The translations under genes were made by a program, and so were the position numbers. From Acinetobacter guillouiae CIP 63.46 (lineage in GTDB: Bacteria > Pseudomonadota > Gammaproteobacteria > Pseudomonadales > Moraxellaceae): a stretch of 64,000 nucleotides of DNA. This document shows positions 1-7,962 of the stretch, piece after piece. The notes below the pieces were generated by a model that saw only the letters and a list, made by a program, of their open reading frames with translations, made no database searches and had not been told where the DNA came from. The stretch is taken from positions 243,650-307,649 of the forward strand of contig NZ_KB849285.1 of assembly GCF_000368145.1 (NCBI RefSeq), in the 5' to 3' direction. Position 1 is the stretch's first letter; each line of letters starts with the position of its first letter.

Positions 1-404
1 ATATTTTTAACTTGACCTTGCATCACCACAAGGGCTTCAGTTTCACCTGTTTTTTCCTGCGCTTCTTTAATACGCTCTGGATAAGGCTTGCTGTCTACAA
101 AATGTAAAGGATCTTTTGCTGCAAATTCTTGACCAAGTTCAGTGGTCACATTATCAAAAAACCAATTTAAACGATCACGTGCTTTCATTTTCAAATGTTC
201 ATCGCATGATGGACAAACATAGGCATTGAAAGACATTGCAGTACGAGTCACGAGTGCATGACATTCAGGGCACTCAATGGTTGGTTCTGTAAACGTCGCT
301 TTGAGTGTTTGTTGTTGGTCAGGCATATGAATGCCTGGAACTGTACGATCTGTCCACGGCGTTGTTGCGCTGAGGATTTTCCCTGATTTCACTTCTTGAT
401 TCAT
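1..404 (-). CDS. accD: Acetyl-CoA carboxylase carboxyltransferase subunit beta (5' part only)
   Basis: Carboxyltransferase beta subunit of acetyl-CoA carboxylase, which makes malonyl-CoA for fatty acid synthesis in the cytoplasm with AccA. Only the first 134 or so codons lie in the window; the gene runs off the left edge. The visible part carries the N-terminal zinc ribbon, CPEC followed about 17 residues later by CPSC, preceded by the family-typical stretch with PWTDRTVPGIHMPDQ. The start codon ATG (404-402) overlaps the trpA stop in an ATGA arrangement, so translation is probably coupled to trpA. The crotonase-like catalytic domain is outside the window. Identification rests on the zinc ribbon and the trpA neighbour, a common arrangement in gamma-proteobacteria. 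Confidence 0.93.
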   Translation of the reverse strand, partial: MNQEVKSGKILSATTPWTDRTVPGIHMPDQQQTLKATFTEPTIECPECHALVTRTAMSFNAYVCPSCDEHLKMKARDRLNWFFDNVTTELGQEFAAKDPLHFVDSKPYPERIKEAQEKTGETEALVVMQGQVKN

Positions 405-1204
405 ACTAACTCATCGAGCGCGGCTCGAAGCTCCTTGACTTTATTCACTGCTGCTTCAACAGCTTGTTCTGGTGCAAGATTTGCAAATGGTTTGACAAAA
501 GCACTTCCGACAATCACTGCATCAGCAACTTGACCTACGGCTTTTGCAGAAGCGGCATCACTAATCCCAAAACCTACCCCAACTGGAATATCGGTAAAGG
601 TTTTGATTTTTTCAATACGTGCTGCAACTTCCGTTGTATCCAATGTTGCTGCACCCGTTACGCCTTTTAGAGACACATAGTAAATAAAGCCACTTGCTTG
701 TTTCACTACATGCTGAATACGTTCATCGGTAGAGGTTGGTGCAAGCAAGAAGATTTGATCCATATTGTACTTTTGCAATACTTCATCTAAATCTTGTGCT
801 TCTTCAGGTGGTAAATCCACAAGAAGTACGCCATCAACACCACAGTCATTCGCATAAGCCACAAACTTTTCATAACCAATCACTTCAACAGGGTTTAAAT
901 ACCCCATTAAAACAACTGGCGTTGTTGTGTCTTTTTGGCGAAATTCTTTAACCATATTCAAGGCATCAAAGGTATTGGTACCCGCAGCTAAAGCGCGCTC
1001 TGCTGCAAGTGCAATCACTGGACCATCTGCCATAGGATCGGAAAATGGCAATCCAAGTTCAACTACGTCTACGCCTGCTGCAACCATTTGATGTAACAAT
1101 GGTACGGTTACATGTGGTTGAGGATCACCCGCCATAACATAAGAAACCAAAGCCTTACGCTGTTGAGATTTAAGCTGTGCAAAACGAGTGGCTAAACGTG
1201 ACAT
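401..1204 (-). CDS. trpA: Tryptophan synthase alpha chain
   Basis: Cleaves indole-3-glycerol phosphate to indole and glyceraldehyde-3-phosphate, the penultimate step of tryptophan synthesis, as the alpha half of the TrpAB complex. The 267-residue TIM barrel has the usual family length. The catalytic pair is visible as Glu49 (VVELGLPFSDP) and Asp60 (MADGP), the same numbering as the E. coli enzyme, and the phosphate-binding GVGFGI and VGSA segments are near the C-terminus. I chose the ATG at 1204 (MSRLATRF) because AAGGA lies 12 bases upstream; the in-frame ATG at 1216 has that sequence directly abutting it and cannot be served by it. The stop overlaps the accD start. trpB is not in the window. 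Confidence 0.96.
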   Translation of the reverse strand: MSRLATRFAQLKSQQRKALVSYVMAGDPQPHVTVPLLHQMVAAGVDVVELGLPFSDPMADGPVIALAAERALAAGTNTFDALNMVKEFRQKDTTTPVVLMGYLNPVEVIGYEKFVAYANDCGVDGVLLVDLPPEEAQDLDEVLQKYNMDQIFLLAPTSTDERIQHVVKQASGFIYYVSLKGVTGAATLDTTEVAARIEKIKTFTDIPVGVGFGISDAASAKAVGQVADAVIVGSAFVKPFANLAPEQAVEAAVNKVKELRAALDELV

Positions 1205-1625
1205 AGGATTGTACATTCCTTGAATTGTTCAAACTTGAGGAGTTTTTAGATCATTAAACACCAGTAAATAAATTCAAAATGGATTTATTTACGGTTTAAT
1301 CATCCAAATGTATAAATACAAGACACTGCATTGTAACGCTATTTTTTACTCAAAGGATAGAGTCACATAGTCGCTCTCGCGTATCTTGTTTTATATCACC
1401 AATAATAAAACAACCCATGGATACATTTAGCGCTATTTTCAAGTTAAGGACAATGATCAAAGCTACCTATTTTCAAGCTTACAAAAAAATATCATTATGA
1501 GTAAAAAATAAAGTTAAATCATTACCCTACAGCCAAACACCCTATCACCCACATCACTTAATTATTTTTCAGAAATTGCAAAAGCTGTTTATACTAGTCA
1601 GGATTCTGATTTTTTATCTCCTCTT
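1205..1625. other. Intergenic region between divergent trpA and the antiporter gene
   Basis: About 420 AT-rich bases with no convincing gene on either strand. It must hold the promoters of trpA (leftward) and the antiporter (rightward). A 10-bp perfect inverted repeat, GTAAATAAAT at 1264-1273 and its complement at 1283-1292 with a 9-base spacer, sits about 60 bases upstream of trpA. It is not followed by a T-run, so it could be an operator or a leader hairpin. No Trp-rich leader peptide was found. Confidence 0.5.
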
Positions 1626-2957
1626 ATGACCACACATTCTCAGGCTAAAGTGCAAGCCAGCGTGCTTGCGCTCTTGCCGCTTATTGTTTTTTTAGCCATT
1701 TTTTTAGGCAGTGGTATTTATCACACGATCATTGGTACTGAGTTTGCTTTTTATCAAGTGAAAGCCCCTATTGCTGCTCTTCCTGCAATTATTTTAGCCA
1801 TCCTGCTATATAGAGGGAAAATCAATGCCGCTATAGAAACATTTTTGCATGGTGCAAGCCATCCCAATTTAATTTTGATGTTTATGGTCTTTATGCTTGC
1901 AGGTGCCTTTGCCAGCGTAACCAGTGCAATCGGTAGTGTGGACTCCACTGTTCAATTTGGTTTATCGATTATTCCATCTGAATTTGTCCTGCCGATGCTT
2001 TTCATCATTTCCGCCTTTATTGCCACAGCAATGGGAACATCGATGGGAACCATTGCAGCATGTGCGCCGATTGCTTTTGGTTTTTCTCAAGCAACGGATA
2101 TTCAGCCCATTTATGCAATTGGTGCTGTGGTCAGTGGGGCAATGTTTGGTGATAACTTATCCATGATTTCAGACACCACTATTGCAGCAACTCGAAGTCT
2201 AAATGTAGAACTGCGTGATAAATTTCGAGTGAATATCTGGATTGCACTGCCTGCTGCGATTATCACCATATTTATTTACATTTTGACCAGTCATCATGCA
2301 CAAACCATTGAATATAAGAACTATAACTTATGGCTTATTTTGCCTTATGTAATCGTGTTCTTTTTAGCATTTACACGTTTACATGTACTTGCAGTACTGA
2401 CCATCGGAATAGTACTTTCAGGTTGTCTTGGCATCATTGAAAATCCTGAATTTACCCTACTTAAATACAATACCGCTATTTATGATGGCTTTGTGGGTAT
2501 GTTTGAGGTTGCCTTACTTTCTATGTTCTTAGGTGGTTTATCTGCGATTATGCAAAAAGAAGGCGGTTTAGAATGGTTAATTCAACGTATTTACGCCTTA
2601 ACCCGTCGATTTAAAATCGGTCAACAACGTGCGGGAGAAATTGGAATTAGCTTCCTTGTGGTTTTCTCAAATGTGTTTGTCGCAAATAATACGGTTGCCA
2701 TCATCTTATCTGGAGACATGGCACGAGAAGTTGCCAAAGAATATGCTGTTGATCCCAAACGTGCAGCCGCATTTATGGATATTTTCTCTTGTGTGGTTCA
2801 GGGCTTGATTCCATACGGTGCACAACTATTACTTGCATGCTCAATTGCCAAACTGTCCCCTGTTGAGCTGATTGGTTCGATTTACTATTGTTGGGTATTG
2901 GCAATATTTGCAGTCTTGGCAATCATATTTAGATTTCCCAAGTTAAAGACAACTTGA
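1626..2957 (+). CDS. NhaC-family Na+/H+ antiporter
   Basis: Predicted inner-membrane antiporter of the NhaC superfamily, probably exchanging Na+ or a small organic ion for H+. The 443-residue protein is almost entirely hydrophobic, with roughly 11 membrane segments. Supporting motifs are the glycine- and serine-rich ATAMGTSMGTIAACAP near residue 140 and the SGAMFGDNLSMISDTTIAATR segment around 180-200, which is characteristic of NhaC-type transporters; a second VFVANNTVAIILSG re-entrant-like segment is near 360. No strong ribosome site precedes the ATG, so the start is less certain than the reading frame. The gene stands alone and ends at a strong hairpin shared with the convergent AraC gene. 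The substrate cannot be fixed from sequence. Confidence 0.85.
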   Translation: MTTHSQAKVQASVLALLPLIVFLAIFLGSGIYHTIIGTEFAFYQVKAPIAALPAIILAILLYRGKINAAIETFLHGASHPNLILMFMVFMLAGAFASVTSAIGSVDSTVQFGLSIIPSEFVLPMLFIISAFIATAMGTSMGTIAACAPIAFGFSQATDIQPIYAIGAVVSGAMFGDNLSMISDTTIAATRSLNVELRDKFRVNIWIALPAAIITIFIYILTSHHAQTIEYKNYNLWLILPYVIVFFLAFTRLHVLAVLTIGIVLSGCLGIIENPEFTLLKYNTAIYDGFVGMFEVALLSMFLGGLSAIMQKEGGLEWLIQRIYALTRRFKIGQQRAGEIGISFLVVFSNVFVANNTVAIILSGDMAREVAKEYAVDPKRAAAFMDIFSCVVQGLIPYGAQLLLACSIAKLSPVELIGSIYYCWVLAIFAVLAIIFRFPKLKTT

Positions 2958-3044
2958 AATCATGCTGAATCATGGTTTTAAAAAACCAATTCAACAATCA
3001 GATCAACCTGTGTTTTGAGCATAAATTAAAAAATCACAATCATA

Positions 3045-3089
3045 CCAAATACTTAGATAGCAGCGACACTATCTAAGTGTTTGGTTTTT
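3045..3089 (+). terminator. Rho-independent terminator after the antiporter gene
   Basis: A 16-bp stem (3045-3060 and 3069-3084, one G-T pair) with an 8-base loop, followed by a T-run. It lies between convergent genes and probably also stops the AraC gene transcript from the other side. Confidence 0.85.
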
Positions 3090-3115
3090 AAAGTATACTT
3101 TCTTTACACTGTTTT

Positions 3116-4150
3116 TCACGATGACTTCAACTGTTGTTTTTTCTCGAGCAGGGTTTGCCCACTAAAGGCCTTATATGCTCTGGTTAAAGCTGACTGATCT
3201 GAATAACCTAACTGCATCGCTATTTCACTGAACGGCATGTGGCTTTCCAATAAAAACTCACAACGCTTCATCCGTTCAATCTCTACAATTTTTTTAAACG
3301 ATGTCTGTAAGTCACTTAACTGTCGTTGTAAAGTCCGTGTGGATATATGAAGTTCTTGAGTAAGTTCTTCGATTTTTGGGGCGTGTTGTTTTAACTTTAA
3401 ATATTCTGCCACAATCAAATGTAAGCGTTGAGCAATGGTTTCATAGCGAGGTTTAGACGCAATAGCCTCCTCTGCTTGTTTGACCAAAAGCTGCATTAAG
3501 GATGGATCTGCCTGCTGGATTTTTAAATTTAAACCTGCTGAGGCTAAGACAAAACTGTATTGCGGTTGATGGAAAGAGACTTCACAGCCGTAGAACTTTA
3601 GATAATGATAGATTGCCATTTGTGGTGCATGAGCAAAATGCACCGCATGCAATGGAAATTGATTTGGCGGTACAATTTTACGCGCGAGATGCATCATTAA
3701 CGCATTGGTAAATTCATTAATAAGAATATATTTTTCATGATGAAAGGGCCAAATTAAATGTACATATTCTCCCTTGAGCTGCATTTGCATTGGAATAACT
3801 TCATCACCATCAATCACCAAACGGCTAAAGCGCATAATATTTTGTAAAGCTTCTGCCACGGTTGTACTTCGTGATGCCATATAGCCCAAAACCCCAAAAT
3901 GCTCAGGTCGCACATATTCTGCCATTTCAAAAACGATCTGAGGGCAATCTAGCGCTTGTTTGGTTTTTTCAATCAGTTGATGAAAGAAGAAATAGGAAGA
4001 TTGTGTATCAATCGGCTGTGACAAAATTCCAATTAAATGTTTTTTTTCATCCGCTTGTAAGAAATCAAGCGTCGCAAGATCAATCCCTCGTTCAGACAGA
4101 TACATCTGCCAGAGATGAAAATAACCATTTGGGATCTGTAATTCCTGCAT
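3116..4150 (-). CDS. AraC-family transcriptional regulator (Arabinose_bd-type N-terminus)
   Basis: DNA-binding regulator of 344 residues. The C-terminal 85 residues hold the two helix-turn-helix motifs (LHISTRTLQRQLSDL and FSEIAMQLGYSDQSALTRAY). The N-terminal 200 residues match the layout of the ligand-binding domain seen in OruR-type regulators (PF12625). It is divergent from two PF10118 genes, with 154 bases between the start codons, and is the obvious candidate to control them. The intergenic DNA contains two spaced TTGCAAA elements (around 4193 and 4252) that could be half-sites. Ligand unknown; in this regulator family fatty-acid-like or aromatic effectors are common, but that is only analogy. 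Confidence 0.88.
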   Translation of the reverse strand: MQELQIPNGYFHLWQMYLSERGIDLATLDFLQADEKKHLIGILSQPIDTQSSYFFFHQLIEKTKQALDCPQIVFEMAEYVRPEHFGVLGYMASRSTTVAEALQNIMRFSRLVIDGDEVIPMQMQLKGEYVHLIWPFHHEKYILINEFTNALMMHLARKIVPPNQFPLHAVHFAHAPQMAIYHYLKFYGCEVSFHQPQYSFVLASAGLNLKIQQADPSLMQLLVKQAEEAIASKPRYETIAQRLHLIVAEYLKLKQHAPKIEELTQELHISTRTLQRQLSDLQTSFKKIVEIERMKRCEFLLESHMPFSEIAMQLGYSDQSALTRAYKAFSGQTLLEKKQQLKSS

Positions 4151-4304
4151 CGTCTTGCACTCTTTTTAATCCTTTAACTTAGAAAATTGACATTGCAAAT
4201 TTTCATTTTGTCGTAAAATGTATAAAAAATGGCAATATCTGTCAAAACAAACTTGCAAAATCCCGACATACTGAAATCATCAACAGTGATGCAAGTAAAA
4301 TAAA

Positions 4305-5180
4305 ATGAATGCATTAGTTACATATCAGGTCGATCCAGTGGTTCGAACCAAGCTCAACTTTAAACTTGAGGAAGTACCGCGCTTCTGGTTTGGTGGAGAT
4401 CCATTTCGCACGCGACTATTTGACGCACTTAGTCTGACCTTCCCTGATGGTGAACGCTATTTCATAGAAAGTGTCCGACTCTTCCGTGACAAAATCACCG
4501 ATCCAGATTTACAACAACGTGTTGCTGATTTTATTCGTCAAGAAGCCCAACATGGTATTGCGCATGACAAAATGAATCAGGTTATGAAAGATCAAGGCAT
4601 GCCTGTCGATCAATTTATCCAACTTTTAAGTAAGATTTTTAAATTTGAATTGAGCCAACGCTCGCCTCAATACAATATTGCGATGACAGCTGCTGCTGAA
4701 CATCTCACCGCTTTGATGGCAGAAACATTTTACCGCCATAAAGCAACCTTATCTGAAGCACACCCTTATGTCCGGGCCTTACTGGCGTGGCATTCTATTG
4801 AAGAAATGGAACATCGAGATGTCGCCTTTGATGTGATGCAACAAGTCGGTGAGGTCCCTGACAACTTACGTCGATTTGCTTTAGCCTTTACCACCATAAT
4901 GATGTTCAACTTTACCCTCTACCGTGCCAATATCATGCTTAAACATGATGGATTCAGCCGTATAGAACGTTTAAAAATGGCAACGCAAGGATTGCCTTGG
5001 TTCTTCGGTAAAAAAGGGATTTTATCTGCAATGAAAAATGAATATTTAGACTGGTTTAAAAAAGATTTTCATCCGAGCCAACACCCTGTAATTCGACAAT
5101 ATCAAGTTTGGGTCGATACGATGGCTGAAACCAATGATCCTATTCAAGCAGGTGAAGCATTTTGGCAGGCTGGACTATAG
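4305..5180 (+). CDS. PF10118 predicted metal-dependent hydrolase, copy 1
   Basis: Member of the family named 'predicted metal-dependent hydrolase' (PF10118), 291 residues, cytoplasmic. The sequence looks like a ferritin-like four-helix di-metal protein: E80-A-Q-H83 in RQEAQHGIAHDK, AAEHLTALMAETFY near residues 130-145, and WHSIEEMEHRDVAFD near 165-180 supply Glu and His residues in the ExxH spacing of di-iron sites. The real reaction is not established; hydrolase is the family label, and an oxygenase or desaturase-like role is equally compatible with the motif. It is followed 71 bases later by a paralogue of exactly the same length, and is divergent from an AraC regulator. Probably one operon. 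Confidence 0.85.
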   Translation: MNALVTYQVDPVVRTKLNFKLEEVPRFWFGGDPFRTRLFDALSLTFPDGERYFIESVRLFRDKITDPDLQQRVADFIRQEAQHGIAHDKMNQVMKDQGMPVDQFIQLLSKIFKFELSQRSPQYNIAMTAAAEHLTALMAETFYRHKATLSEAHPYVRALLAWHSIEEMEHRDVAFDVMQQVGEVPDNLRRFALAFTTIMMFNFTLYRANIMLKHDGFSRIERLKMATQGLPWFFGKKGILSAMKNEYLDWFKKDFHPSQHPVIRQYQVWVDTMAETNDPIQAGEAFWQAGL

Positions 5181-5251
5181 CTGTCTTGATATAAACCGAT
5201 CAGTTCTATCCTGAATAGGGATTTGAACTGAATAATGCGAGAAATAAAACA

Positions 5252-6127
5252 ATGAATGCATATGTAAAACACCAAGTTGATCCTGTGGTTCGCAGCAATT
5301 TAGATTTTAGATTGAATGAAGTTCCACGCTTTTGGTTTGATAATGACCCTTTTCGTACCCGTATGTTTGATGCACTGAGTTTGACCTTTCCTGTAGGGGA
5401 AAGATATTTCATTCAAAGTGTTCGTGCACTGCGTGACAAAATCACCGATCCAGATTTACAGCAACGTGTCACGGATTTTATTCGACAGGAAGCACAGCAT
5501 GGTATTGCACATGACAAAATGAATGAAGAAATGCTGCACCAAGGCATGCCTGTTGATCAGTTTGTAAAATTTATGGGTGCACATTTCGAGCATATACTGA
5601 AACATCGTTCCAAACAGTACAACATTGCCATGACTGCCGCAGCAGAACATCTTACCGCATTAATGGCAGAAACTTTTTATAGTAAACAAGAGACTTTAGC
5701 GGAGGTCCATCCTTTTGTTCGTGCTCTATTTGCTTGGCATTCAATCGAAGAAATGGAACATCGAGATGTCGCTTTTGATGTCATGAAAGAGGTTGGAGAA
5801 GTTCCTGAAAACTTACGTAAATTTGCGCTTGCCTTTGTCACTTTACAAATGTTTGGATTTACCTTTTACCGTGCCAATGTCATGCTTAAATACGATGGAT
5901 TCAGCCGTTTGCAACGTGCTAAATTCGCACTCAAAGGTATTCCATGGTTTTTTGGCAAACACGGTAAATTATCAGCAATGCGTGAACAATACCAAGATTG
6001 GTTTAAACCTGACTTTCATCCGAGCCAACACCCTGTGATTCGACAATATCAGGTTTGGGTCGATGTTTTGGCCGAAACCAATGATCCGATTCAAGCAGGT
6101 GAAGCGTTTTGGAAAGCCGCGTTATAA
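5252..6127 (+). CDS. PF10118 predicted metal-dependent hydrolase, copy 2
   Basis: Tandem paralogue of the preceding gene, also 291 residues, about 75% identical over the first 60 residues by eye and alignable end to end without gaps. All candidate metal ligands in the EAQH, AAEHLTALMAETFY and EEMEHRD segments are kept. A notable change is Glu55 of copy 1 (YFIESV) to Gln here (YFIQSV), next to the first helix; if Glu55 is a ligand in copy 1 the two sites would differ. Divergence is concentrated around residues 107-120 (GAHFEHILKHRS versus SKIFKFELSQRS), possibly the substrate-facing region. Same operon as copy 1, probably controlled by the divergent AraC protein. Confidence 0.85.
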   Translation: MNAYVKHQVDPVVRSNLDFRLNEVPRFWFDNDPFRTRMFDALSLTFPVGERYFIQSVRALRDKITDPDLQQRVTDFIRQEAQHGIAHDKMNEEMLHQGMPVDQFVKFMGAHFEHILKHRSKQYNIAMTAAAEHLTALMAETFYSKQETLAEVHPFVRALFAWHSIEEMEHRDVAFDVMKEVGEVPENLRKFALAFVTLQMFGFTFYRANVMLKYDGFSRLQRAKFALKGIPWFFGKHGKLSAMREQYQDWFKPDFHPSQHPVIRQYQVWVDVLAETNDPIQAGEAFWKAAL

Positions 6128-6156
6128 GGTTAAAAAAGTTTTAAATTAGAACAGCC

Positions 6157-7152
6157 TTACCATTTCGCGTAATGCTGTTCCAACAAGCCATAGGCTTGGT
6201 CTAACTGAATACACTCACCCACTTCAGATTCGACCGTACCACTAATGCGTGATTGCCATTGGCTAAACTGACTCCCCACCAAACGTAAATTTAAGTTTTC
6301 AAATCTCCGCCAGCCGGTTGCTACTGTCAGATTTAATTTCTGGTCTAAAGAACGAATTGACCAAAGGTTCGCTTCTATCTTTTCAAACAGTACATCGGCA
6401 ACTGCATATAGAACACCATTGACCCACAGACAATTTTCATTGCCAAAACTCTCATTTACACCCGAAGCGAGGTTTAAGCCTATACGGTTTCCTTGCGTAT
6501 CCCAAAAGTTACACGATAACCAAAACCATGCTGTTTCGGGTCTTAGAAATCCACAGGTGTCATCGAGAGATGCCAATGTTTTTTCATTAAAATCTATACG
6601 TACCTTATCTTTATTGATAAAAAAGCCTTCTACAGCCAAGGTGGTTTTCTTTTGCGTATAGGTCCAACCATTAATACCATTGGGACTGCATAAGCTTAAA
6701 GGCTCTGTTCCTGCACAAAAAATGCGGGCTTTTAACTGCTCTTCACCATTTCGAGTTGCCCGTATATAACGCACACCATTGGCATGTTGCATTTCAAATT
6801 CAAAAGGTGATTTACTAAAGTGACTTTGGCTATACAAAGGCTGCTCATCTAAGCTTGTCCCTCGCCCTAAAATCGTATTGGCATTCCATTCTAAAACTTC
6901 ATTCGTTGAATGGTCATAGACATAAATAAAGCCATGCCCTGCCCAACCAATATCTGCTATTGCGATACCGATAGAATAGTGTTCATGCTGGATACCACAA
7001 AATTTAAACTTTTTATATTTTAAATGTTTACGCCAACCTGTTAATACTTTGCCATACGGGGTTTTGTAGATATATTGATTAACATTAATCTTACTTGGCA
7101 CATCTTTAAAACGCCCATAACGGGGTTGACCATTGCTTTGTATTAAATCCAT
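6157..7152 (-). CDS. DUF2804 domain protein
   Basis: A 331-residue protein matching the DUF2804 family pattern: short basic N-terminus (QPRYGRFKD), WRKHLKYKKFKFCGI, the IADIGWAGHGFIYVYD segment, and a C-terminal GWRRFENLNLRLVGSQFSQW block. The fold is expected to be two beta-rich lobes related to lipocalin or AttH-like proteins, but no reaction is known. No signal peptide or membrane segment. I prefer ATG 7152 (MDLIQSNG), which has GGGA six bases upstream, over the in-frame TTG at 7164. It converges on the PF10118 pair with only 29 bases between the stops, and a lipid-related role for the neighbourhood would be speculation. Confidence 0.8.
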   Translation of the reverse strand: MDLIQSNGQPRYGRFKDVPSKINVNQYIYKTPYGKVLTGWRKHLKYKKFKFCGIQHEHYSIGIAIADIGWAGHGFIYVYDHSTNEVLEWNANTILGRGTSLDEQPLYSQSHFSKSPFEFEMQHANGVRYIRATRNGEEQLKARIFCAGTEPLSLCSPNGINGWTYTQKKTTLAVEGFFINKDKVRIDFNEKTLASLDDTCGFLRPETAWFWLSCNFWDTQGNRIGLNLASGVNESFGNENCLWVNGVLYAVADVLFEKIEANLWSIRSLDQKLNLTVATGWRRFENLNLRLVGSQFSQWQSRISGTVESEVGECIQLDQAYGLLEQHYAKW

Positions 7153-7325
7153 GTGAGTTCCCAATCCTTTTATAAGGGAAGTATCAGACTTTAGTCGGTC
7201 CTTCGATTATTGCTATTTTTTCAAATTTAGCAACACCATCACACACCAAATCAATCCACTTTTATCACGATTTAACCTATAAAATATTCGCTTGATAGAT
7301 AAAATTTAGCTTTGATTTAATTCAT

Positions 7326-7353
7326 AAAAAATAGGGCAAATGCCCTATTTTTT
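7326..7353 (-). terminator. Rho-independent terminator after the DUF805 gene
   Basis: Palindrome AATAGGGCA / TGCCCTATT flanked by A- and T-runs, 13 bases beyond the DUF805 stop codon; on the minus strand it ends in a run of six or more U. Confidence 0.8.
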
Positions 7354-7365
7354 AATCTGCAAAAA

Positions 7366-7743
7366 TTACTTTGCAGGACCACCCCATTGATTTGTTTCAG
7401 GGTTGGTATCTGAAGCAAACCAGTAAATTAAAACAAAGGCACCAAAAGGAACAAAGATAAGCAGATACCACCAACCTGTCTTTCCTATATCATGTAAACG
7501 GCGAGCTGCAACTGAAATTGAAGGCACGATCAGTGCTAATACAGTGATCAAATACAATACAAACGGTTTTTTAAAAATGATTGAGTCTAAAATCACTGCA
7601 ATGATCAGTACAACAAACTGTATCAATACAAAGTACCAATATTCTTTACGGCGAGCACGCCCAGAAAAGTTGGCATAATTACTTAGACATTTTTTAAACC
7701 AATCAATCGCATTATATTGATCTTCGGTTTTATTTTGTGACAT
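7366..7743 (-). CDS. DUF805 membrane protein
   Basis: A small 125-residue inner-membrane protein of the DUF805 (YhaH-type) family. It shows the family signature: N-terminal WFKKCLSNYANFSGRARRKEYWYF, three or four hydrophobic segments between residues 38 and 110, the central VAARRLHDIGKTGWWYLL motif, and the C-terminal DTNPETNQWGGPAK tail, which resembles the usual G-x-N-x-(W/Y)G-P ending. Function unknown across the family. It is monocistronic, ending at a hairpin terminator. A start at ATG 7743 is consistent with the family, and AAAGAGAGAAAAGC lies just upstream. Confidence 0.88.
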   Translation of the reverse strand: MSQNKTEDQYNAIDWFKKCLSNYANFSGRARRKEYWYFVLIQFVVLIIAVILDSIIFKKPFVLYLITVLALIVPSISVAARRLHDIGKTGWWYLLIFVPFGAFVLIYWFASDTNPETNQWGGPAK

Positions 7744-7865
7744 TGCTTTTCTCTCTTTATTTTATAAGTGTTACTGACATTTTTTGTACTAAAGCTGTAG
7801 CCAGATACTAACTGGTTTTGCATGTTTTTCATACACTTTTATTCTATAAAAAGTAAAATCTATTC

Positions 7866-7896
7866 GAAAAAAGAAAGAGGTACTTGACCTCTTTCT
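7866..7896 (-). terminator. Rho-independent terminator after the fadB-like gene
   Basis: Stem AGAAAGAGGT / ACCTCTTTCT with a 5-base loop (7872-7896), followed on the minus strand by a T-run. It lies about 70 bases past the fadB-like stop codon. Confidence 0.75.
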
Positions 7897-7962
7897 GTGC
7901 AAATCATTGTCTAATCTATGCTTGAGACATTCATCTACAATTTTTAAAGCAATATATAAAAA

